From: Amycolatopsis sp. 195334CR
GTDB taxonomy: Bacteria; Actinomycetota; Actinomycetes; Mycobacteriales; Pseudonocardiaceae
Direction: 5' to 3'
Assembly (NCBI RefSeq): GCF_017309385.1
Contig: NZ_JAFJMJ010000002.1
Coordinates: forward strand, 682,001 to 746,000
DNA length: 64,000 bases
The notes under the pieces were generated by a model, which saw only the letters and a list, made by a program, of their open reading frames with translations, was not told the DNA's origin and did no database searches. This document shows positions 58,638-64,000 of this stretch, in pieces. The stretch's first letter is position 1. The number at the start of each line of letters is the position of its first letter. The position numbers and the translations under genes were made by a program.

Positions 58638-59600
58638 GTGGCTCAGCCGGAACCGCTCTACCGGCGCATCGCCGGGGAGTTCGAAGCCCGGATCCGGTCC
58701 GGGGAACTCCAGCCGGGGGACCGGCTGCCGTCCATCCGCCAGATCTCGGAGCGCTGGGGGATCGCGATCGCGACGGCGACCAGGGTGCTCGCCACCCTGC
58801 GCGAAGACGGGCTGGTCGAAGCGAAGGTGGGCTCGGGCACGGTGGTCAGCGCGACGCCGGGCCGGCCGCGGCCCGCCGCCCGCCCGAAGGCGCCCGCCGC
58901 CCCGCGGCCGCCGGGTGGCGCCAAGCAGGCGCTCGGCCGCGAGCACCTGCTGCGCACGGCCATCGCGATCGCCGACGTCGAAGGGGCCGACGCGGTGTCC
59001 ATGCGCCGGGTCGCCGCCGAACTCGGCGTGGGCACGATGTCGCTCTACCGCCACATCGCGAACAAGGACGATCTGGTGACGCAGATGGCGGATCTGGTCT
59101 TCGGCGAGGCGGAACTACCCGATCCGGGTCCGGCGGGGTGGCGGGCCAAGCTCGAACTTATCGCGCGGCGGCAGTGGTCGTTGTGCTGGCGGCACCTCTG
59201 GCTGCCCAAGGCGGTTTCGTTCACCCGGCCTTCGCTCGCGCCCAACATGATGGTGCACACCGAGTGGACCCTGCGCGCTCTCGGCGGGCTCGGCCTCCCG
59301 CTGCGGACGCGGATGCAGGAAGCGCTGGCGTTGCACTCGCTGGTGGTCAACCTCGCACTGTCCACAGCGGACGAAGTGGAGGCCGAGCAGGAGACCGGGG
59401 TGAGCCTGGCGAGGTGGTTGCAGGCGCAGCGGGCGCGGACCGAGGAACTGTTCGCCAGCGGGCGGTTCCCGTTGCTGGCTCGGGTGCACGAGGAGTCGGC
59501 CCCCGATCTCGACGAGCTCTTCGAGTACAGCCTCGCCCGCCACCTCGACGGCTTCGCCCTGCTCGTGGGCGAAGCCGTTCCCGTGCCCCATCGACAGTGA
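58638..59600 (+). CDS. Chimeric GntR-TetR transcriptional regulator
   Basis: A 320-residue regulator with two DNA-binding domains. Residues 5-70 form a GntR-type winged helix (PLYRRIAGEFEARIRSGELQPGDRLPSIRQISERWGIAIATATRVLATLREDGLVEAKVGSGTVV). A Pro/Ala/Arg linker leads to a TetR HTH at about 100-150 (LLRTAIAIADVEGADAVSMRRVAAELGVGTMSLYRHIANKDDL) and a TetR_C ligand-binding domain. GTG at 58638 follows AGGAGG by 8 bases. It faces the desaturase operon; the intergenic region carries both a GntR-like and a TetR-like operator. Confidence 0.92.
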   Translation: MAQPEPLYRRIAGEFEARIRSGELQPGDRLPSIRQISERWGIAIATATRVLATLREDGLVEAKVGSGTVVSATPGRPRPAARPKAPAAPRPPGGAKQALGREHLLRTAIAIADVEGADAVSMRRVAAELGVGTMSLYRHIANKDDLVTQMADLVFGEAELPDPGPAGWRAKLELIARRQWSLCWRHLWLPKAVSFTRPSLAPNMMVHTEWTLRALGGLGLPLRTRMQEALALHSLVVNLALSTADEVEAEQETGVSLARWLQAQRARTEELFASGRFPLLARVHEESAPDLDELFEYSLARHLDGFALLVGEAVPVPHRQ

Positions 59601-59613
59601 GGAAGGCGCCCGG

Positions 59614-60075
59614 ATGCCGGACGGCCAGCACACCATCATCGACGCCCACGTCCTGCTCGTCCGCGACGGTGACGTCCTGCTCACCCGCCGCCGCGGCACC
59701 TACGGCGACGGGATGTGGCACCTGCCCTCCGGCAAACTCGACCCCGGCGAATCCCTGCTCGCCGCCGCGGTTCGCGAAGCGCGCGAAGAAGTCGGCGTCC
59801 ACATCGACCCCGGCGACCTCCGGCACGTGCACACCCTTCACGTCACCGGCTCCGGCCGGCGGCCACGGCTTGGCATCTTCTTCGCCACCCACCGGTGGTC
59901 CGGGGAACCCCGCAACCTCGAACCGGACAAGTGCTCGGCCGTCGGCTGGTTCCCCCTCGACGCCCTCCCCGAGGAGGTCATCCCGTACCCGCTGGCCGGA
60001 ATCCGCGCTTACACCGACGGTTCGCCCTTCGGCCTGCTCGGCTGGGCCGCCGACCCGGCCCGGCCGACCTGCTGA
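59614..60075 (+). CDS. Nudix hydrolase
   Basis: A 153-residue Nudix protein with the complete box GKLDPGESLLAAAVREAREEVGV (G-x5-E-x7-REUxEExGU) at about 41-63. The preceding VLLVRDGDVLLTRRRGTYGDGMWHLPSG is typical of nucleoside-diphosphate-X hydrolases. Substrate unknown. It starts 13 bases after the chimeric regulator and is likely co-transcribed. Confidence 0.9.
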   Translation: MPDGQHTIIDAHVLLVRDGDVLLTRRRGTYGDGMWHLPSGKLDPGESLLAAAVREAREEVGVHIDPGDLRHVHTLHVTGSGRRPRLGIFFATHRWSGEPRNLEPDKCSAVGWFPLDALPEEVIPYPLAGIRAYTDGSPFGLLGWAADPARPTC

Positions 60076-60085
60076 CCGTTCCCGG

Positions 60086-60811
60086 TTACCAGGCAACAAC
60101 TCCTTCGTCGTCGAAGAAGCTGCCTCGGGGGCCGTCGTCGGGCAGGGTGGCGAGGTGGAGGGCGATCGCGGCGCCCTGTTCGGGGGTGCGCGGGGCGTTG
60201 AAGCCGGTGAAGTCGGTCGCGACGTAACCGGGGCAACCGGCGTTCACGATGATGTTCGTGTCGGCGAACTGGCGGGCGTACTGCGCGGTGATGCTGTTGA
60301 GCATGGATTTCGACGGTGCGTACGCGGCCATGATCGGGCCCGTCCGCAACGCCAGCGAACCCATCGAACTCGACATGTTCACGATGCGCGGCGAGTCCGC
60401 GCGGCGCAGGAGCGGGAGCACCGCGTTGGTCACCCGGATCACGCCGAACACGTTGGTGTCGAGCACGGCCCGGACGACGTCGAGGTCGAGCTTCGTCGGA
60501 TCCTGTGTGCCACCGTCGATCCGGCCGGAGATGCCCGCGTTGTTGACGAGCACGTCGAGCCGTCCCGCGGTCCGCTCGACGGTGTCGGCCGCCGCCGCGG
60601 CGCTGTCGTCGGAGGTGACGTCGAGCGCGACTCCGAACGCGTCGACGCCCTCAGCCCGCAGGCGTTGCACAGCGTCCCCACGCCGGGCGTCGTCACGCGC
60701 GCCCACCGCGACGGTGAAACCGATTTTTCCCAGGCCCTGCGCGATGGCGAAGCCGATGCCCTTGTTCGCGCCGGTGACCAGCGCGGTCTTCTTGTCGTTC
60801 ACGTGTTTCAT
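60086..60811 (-). CDS. Short-chain dehydrogenase, carbonyl reductase-like
   Basis: A 241-residue classical SDR: KTALVTGANKGIGFAIAQGLGKIGFTVAVGARD (cofactor loop), VLVNNAGISG, NMSSSMGSLALRTGPIMAAYAPSKSMLNSI (Ser, YxxxK) and NAGCPGYVATDFTGF. This is the pattern of NADPH carbonyl reductase-like SDRs that pair with a divergent LysR gene, as here. ATG at 60811. Converges with the Nudix gene with an 10-base gap. Confidence 0.9.
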   Translation of the reverse strand: MKHVNDKKTALVTGANKGIGFAIAQGLGKIGFTVAVGARDDARRGDAVQRLRAEGVDAFGVALDVTSDDSAAAAADTVERTAGRLDVLVNNAGISGRIDGGTQDPTKLDLDVVRAVLDTNVFGVIRVTNAVLPLLRRADSPRIVNMSSSMGSLALRTGPIMAAYAPSKSMLNSITAQYARQFADTNIIVNAGCPGYVATDFTGFNAPRTPEQGAAIALHLATLPDDGPRGSFFDDEGVVAW

Positions 60812-60859
60812 GCTCGGCGCGCCGCGCGCCCGTGTCCAAGATCGAGTCGGTCGGCTGTG

Positions 60860-60874
60860 ATACCCGCCGGGTAT
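60860..60874. promoter_or_regulatory. LysR box between SDR and LysR
   Basis: ATACCCGCCGGGTAT is an inverted repeat (6-bp arms, 3-base gap) with T-N11-A geometry (T60861, A60873), ending 9 bases before the LysR GTG. Typical LysR binding site in a divergent promoter. Confidence 0.7.
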
Positions 60875-60883
60875 GGTCGTGCG

Positions 60884-61720
60884 GTGGACGATCTCGAGAC
60901 CCGCGAACTTCGGTATTTCCTCGCTGTGGCCGAAGAACTGCACTTCGGGCGCGCCGCCGTCCGGCTCGGGATCGCGCAACCACCGCTGTCCCGCGCGATC
61001 GCCCAGCTGGAGCGGCGGCTCGGAGTCCAGCTCCTCCAACGAGACCGTCGCGGCGTGGAACTCACCGACGCCGGCCGGATTCTGCTCCGCGAGGCACGAA
61101 CGGCCCTCGACGCGGTCGCCGCCGCGGCACGGCGGACGCGACGCGCCGGGCTCCCGAACCGGCCGCTGGTGCTCGCGACCAAAGCCGGGGCCTCCCACGA
61201 ACTGCTGCAGCGACTCCTCGACTCGGCCGGCCCGGACGAGGTCGAGGTCCTGCTGTGCGAGGTCGGAGAACAGGCGCAACTCCTGCGTGACGGCCGGGCC
61301 GACGTGGCGCTCATGCACCGGCCCTACGACGACCTCGCCGGCTTCGACACCGAAGACCTCCACGTCGAAGGCCAGGTCGCGATCCTGCCCGCGCGGCACC
61401 CGCTCGCCTCCCGCGACCGGCTCGAACTGGCCGAGGTCAGCGACGTGCCGGGCCTGCCGATCGCTCGCTGGCCCCGTCTCGACGGGTCCTATCCGGACGG
61501 ACCGGGACCGGAAGTGCGTACGCAGTCCCAACTCGCGCAGCTGGTGGCGCTGGGCAGGACGCTGCTCGTCATCCCGGCCTCCAGCCGGGCCTGGCAGTGG
61601 CCGGAACACGTCGCCGTCCCGGTCGTCGACGCGCCGGAGGTCACCACCGTGATCGCCTGGCCGTCGAGCAGCCGCTCCCCGGCGATCGCCGCCCTGGTCC
61701 GCGCCGCGGCGGGGGCATGA
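60884..61720 (+). CDS. LysR family regulator
   Basis: A 278-residue LTTR: LETRELRYFLAVAEELHFGRAAVRLGIAQPPLSRAIAQLERRLGVQLLQRDRRGVELTDAGRILL (wHTH), then an effector domain beginning PLVLATKAGASHELLQRLLDSAG. GTG at 60884 lies 9 bases from the LysR box. Likely controls the divergent carbonyl reductase-like SDR. Confidence 0.9.
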   Translation: MDDLETRELRYFLAVAEELHFGRAAVRLGIAQPPLSRAIAQLERRLGVQLLQRDRRGVELTDAGRILLREARTALDAVAAAARRTRRAGLPNRPLVLATKAGASHELLQRLLDSAGPDEVEVLLCEVGEQAQLLRDGRADVALMHRPYDDLAGFDTEDLHVEGQVAILPARHPLASRDRLELAEVSDVPGLPIARWPRLDGSYPDGPGPEVRTQSQLAQLVALGRTLLVIPASSRAWQWPEHVAVPVVDAPEVTTVIAWPSSSRSPAIAALVRAAAGA

Positions 61721-61774
61721 TCGACGGCCGGGACGGCGAGACCTAGGATGCCGGTCGACAGGGGGATGAACCAC

Positions 61775-61945
61775 ATGGACGCAGACCGGAATCCGGACAA
61801 CGCGATCTACGCCGAGCGCGGCGATCTGTTCGACATGGCACCGGAGCCCGCCGAGTTCGCGCGCCGGCTCACCCCTCACGTTTTGGCTCGAGGCATCGGA
61901 AGGACAGGCTGCCGGCGGCCCGGCGACAGACACCTGGTGAGCTGA
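61775..61945 (+). CDS. Small hypothetical protein or 5' remnant, 56 residues
   Basis: MDADRNPDNAIYAERGDLFDMAPEPAEFARRLTPHV... is a short acidic then basic peptide of no family I recognise. GGGGGATG lies upstream of the ATG at 61775. The last 20 residues (ARGIGRTGCRRPGDRHLVS) have a different composition, so it may be the front of a larger gene cut by a deletion just before the AAA ATPase. Low certainty. Confidence 0.35.
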   Translation: MDADRNPDNAIYAERGDLFDMAPEPAEFARRLTPHVLARGIGRTGCRRPGDRHLVS

Positions 61946-61959
61946 CGAGAGAGAATCGA

Positions 61960-63153
61960 ATGAGCAAGGACAACGACTTCGTCGAGGTGATCGCGCGCGA
62001 GGTGGCGGCCGATCCCGACAACCTGGCGCTGCGCGAGGACTTCGTCACGCTGCTGCTGGAGCAGGACCCGGGCCGCGCCGCCACCGAGCTGACGGCGTTC
62101 GAGGCGCACGGCGGTGATCCGGCGCGGGTCCGCCTGCTGCGTGCCCGGCTGATGGCCGCGCGGCTGCGCACCTCGACCCCGCCGCCCGCCGAAACCGCGG
62201 CACCCGCGCCGAAACCGGTACCGGTCCCGGTGGACGAAGACCGTCAGGACACCGGCGCCGCGGTGTCCATGTGGGACGCCGAACGCCCGGCGGTGACGCT
62301 GGCCAACGTCGCCGGTCTCGCCGAGGTCAAACGGCACCTGGACACCGCGTTCCTGGCGCCGCTGCGCAATCCCGAGCTGGCGGCGGCGTTCGGGCAGAAG
62401 CCGGGCGGATCGCTGCTGATGTACGGCCCGCCCGGGTGCGGCAAGACGTTCATCGCCAGGGCGATCGCCGGTGATCTCGGCGCGTCCTTCATCCACGTGA
62501 CGCTCGCGGACCTGCTCAGCAAGTGGATCGGGGAGAGCGAGAAGGCCATCCAGAGCGTGTTCCGCCACGCCCGCGCGGCGGCGCCGTGCGTGATCTTCTT
62601 CGACGAGTTCGACGCGCTCGGCGGACGGCGGACCTCCGGTGGTGGTGGGTCGCAGGCGATGCGGATGCTCGTCACCCAGCTGCTGGAGGAACTCGACGGC
62701 GTGGCCGGGGCCAACGACGGGGTCTACTTCCTGGCCGCGACGAACCGGCCGTGGGACATCGACCCCGCGCTGCGCCGCCCGGGCCGGATCGACAAGACGG
62801 TGCTGGTGCTGCCGCCGGACGCGGTCGCCAGGGCGGCGATCGTGCAGGGTGCGCTGGACGGCAAGCCCGCCGCCGAGGTCGACGTGGTCGCCGTCGCGGC
62901 GGCGACCGAGGGGTTCTCCGGCGCCGACCTCGCGCACCTGACGACCACCGTGCTGCAGGAGGCGATGGTCGAGTCGATGAGCCGCGGTGAGCTGGTGCCG
63001 GTCACCACCGACGCGGTGCTGACCGCGGCCGGTGGCGTCGTCCCGTCCACGGCGTCGTGGTTCGACCAGGTGGCGCCGGTGCTGGAGTACGGCGTCGACG
63101 ACGGCACCTTCGACCAGCTCCGCGCGTACCGGGTCAAGCGGGGCATGCGATGA
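61960..63153 (+). CDS. AAA ATPase with TPR-like N-terminus
   Basis: A 397-residue classical AAA protein. Residues 1-70 (FVEVIAREVAADPDNLALREDFVTLLLEQDPGRAATELTAFEAHGGDPARVRLLRARL) are helical and TPR-like; a Pro/Ala linker follows. The single AAA module has Walker A GPPGCGKT near 156-163, Walker B VIFFDEFDALGG near 210, and the second region of homology ATNRPWDIDPALRRPGRIDK with arginine fingers, plus the AAA lid. It resembles Vps4/spastin-like meiotic-clade AAAs. Its stop overlaps the next start by 4 bases, so it probably works with the TPR protein. Function not known. Confidence 0.87.
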   Translation: MSKDNDFVEVIAREVAADPDNLALREDFVTLLLEQDPGRAATELTAFEAHGGDPARVRLLRARLMAARLRTSTPPPAETAAPAPKPVPVPVDEDRQDTGAAVSMWDAERPAVTLANVAGLAEVKRHLDTAFLAPLRNPELAAAFGQKPGGSLLMYGPPGCGKTFIARAIAGDLGASFIHVTLADLLSKWIGESEKAIQSVFRHARAAAPCVIFFDEFDALGGRRTSGGGGSQAMRMLVTQLLEELDGVAGANDGVYFLAATNRPWDIDPALRRPGRIDKTVLVLPPDAVARAAIVQGALDGKPAAEVDVVAVAAATEGFSGADLAHLTTTVLQEAMVESMSRGELVPVTTDAVLTAAGGVVPSTASWFDQVAPVLEYGVDDGTFDQLRAYRVKRGMR

Positions 63154-64000
63154 GCGGGGCCGTGGCGAAGGATCTGGACCTGGCCTGGGAACTGCTCGCC
63201 GCGCAGCCGACGCACCCGCAGGTCGCCGAGCTGGCGCTGCGGGTGCTCGCGGCCCAGCCGGAGCGGAACAGCGCGCTGATGGCGCTCGGCAACCACCGTC
63301 ACGCGTGCGGTGAGCTCGACGAGGCGCGGCGGTTGTTCCTCCAGGTGGCCGGTCGCCGCGACGGGTGGTTCACCATGGCGGCCCGGTCGCTGCGGCGGCT
63401 GGAAACCACGGCGAACAACCACGACGAGGCGTTGCGGTGGGCGCGCACCGTGGTGGCCGAGGAGCAGGAGGAGTGGGACGACCGGATGCAACTGGGCCAC
63501 GCCCAGGCCCGCGCCGGCGAGCACGAGGCCGGGTGGCGCCACCTCGACGAGGCGGTGGCACTGTGCTCGCGGACCGCGCCGGACGACCTCTCCGAAGCGC
63601 TCCGGAAACGGGCGGAGTACCTGCTGGGGAGCTTCGCCCCGCCCGAACGGTTCGCGCCCGCGGCCGAGGAGGCCATCCGGGCCAACGCGGCGGACTCCTG
63701 GGTCGCCGTGCTGCTCGGCTTCGCCTACATGGCGCAGTACCGGTTCGAAGACGCCGAACAACTCGGGTTGCGCCAGCTGCGCGAGGACCCGACCGACGAC
63801 GTGGCGCAGAGCCTGGTCGAGGGAGCCAGGGCGATGCTGCGGATCGTGGAGAAGGCACGCGACGAGGACATCACCCTGGAGGACATCCAAGGCACCGGCG
63901 CGGTCGAGATGGCGTGGCGGCAGATCCGCGACGAGCAGATCGGGGTCGACCTGCCGTCCGCGCTGGCGGCGCTGGACGGCGTGCTGCCCGACGGCCTGCG
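63150..64000 (+). CDS. TPR-repeat protein, 3' end outside window
   Basis: 283 residues are visible from the ATG at 63150 and the frame is still open. The sequence is built of TPR-like helix pairs: NSALMALGNHRHACGELDEARRLFLQVAGRRD, DEALRWARTVVAEEQEEWDDRMQLGHAQARAGEHEAGWRHLDEAV and DSWVAVLLGFAYMAQYRFEDAEQLGLRQLRED. No signal peptide. TPRs bind peptides or scaffold complexes; translational coupling to the AAA ATPase suggests an adaptor or substrate receptor. Confidence 0.82.
   Translation, partial: MSGAVAKDLDLAWELLAAQPTHPQVAELALRVLAAQPERNSALMALGNHRHACGELDEARRLFLQVAGRRDGWFTMAARSLRRLETTANNHDEALRWARTVVAEEQEEWDDRMQLGHAQARAGEHEAGWRHLDEAVALCSRTAPDDLSEALRKRAEYLLGSFAPPERFAPAAEEAIRANAADSWVAVLLGFAYMAQYRFEDAEQLGLRQLREDPTDDVAQSLVEGARAMLRIVEKARDEDITLEDIQGTGAVEMAWRQIRDEQIGVDLPSALAALDGVLPDGL

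Overview
The window is high-GC DNA with strong third-position G/C bias, GTG and TTG starts, ATGA/GTGA gene overlaps, ANTAR and STAS regulators, F420-type enzymes and several DUF families common in actinomycetes. It fits a Pseudonocardiaceae-like filamentous actinomycete (Amycolatopsis or a relative). That placement is inference from gene content. I see no rRNA, tRNA, CRISPR array, intact insertion sequence or prophage.

Layout. (1) 1-4639, minus strand: a tightly overlapping operon of thioesterase, adenylation-carrier protein, flavin halogenase and cation/proton antiporter, a natural-product cassette for a carrier-bound, probably aromatic, amino acid. (2) 5017-6310: secreted sialidase with a 20-bp palindromic operator and a terminator. 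(3) 6376-13012: small stress-type genes (DUF6292, DUF2945, Mn catalase, DUF4383, haem-oxygenase-like diiron protein, CDGSH protein, NPPY methyltransferase, GAF-ANTAR regulator) and one decayed GAF regulator. (4) 13029-29210: a sugar locus with UDP-glucuronate/xylose-type enzymes, pyruvyl- and carbamoyltransferases, glycosyltransferases of several folds, and a nearly complete ADP-heptose pathway (GmhA, HldE, GmhB fused to a glycosyltransferase, two GT9 proteins). No flippase, polymerase, ABC exporter or HldD is visible. (5) 29219-33232: a decayed STAS/ANTAR gene, then more stress-type genes. (6) 33360-42209: a Tat-exported discoidin-domain protein behind a LacI-type operator, and a catabolic set (LLM oxidoreductase, SMP-30 lactonase, MFS importer, esterase, TetR) around a tandem operator. 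(7) 42217-51184: mixed small genes and a concentration of broken ones (STAS-GAF-ANTAR, an SDR fragment, and a run of three truncated genes). (8) 51347-64000: SDR/LysR/AraC regulatory pairs, a desaturase-GPP34-flavoprotein-membrane operon facing a GntR-TetR chimera with two kinds of operator, and an AAA ATPase plus TPR protein running off the right edge.

The strongest cross-cutting signal is a recurring stress-sigma-type promoter, GNNT-N15/16-GGG(T/A)A(C/T/G) (actinobacterial SigB/SigH style). I found it just upstream of fifteen genes, eight with GTTT or GGTT at -35. It sits before most stress genes. It also forms an interleaved divergent pair at 13997-14023 at the head of the heptose/glycan locus and recurs inside it at 18876. 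This suggests that the glycan locus is made under stress or in stationary phase together with the surrounding protective proteins. These promoters were found by eye and have not been scored against a background model.
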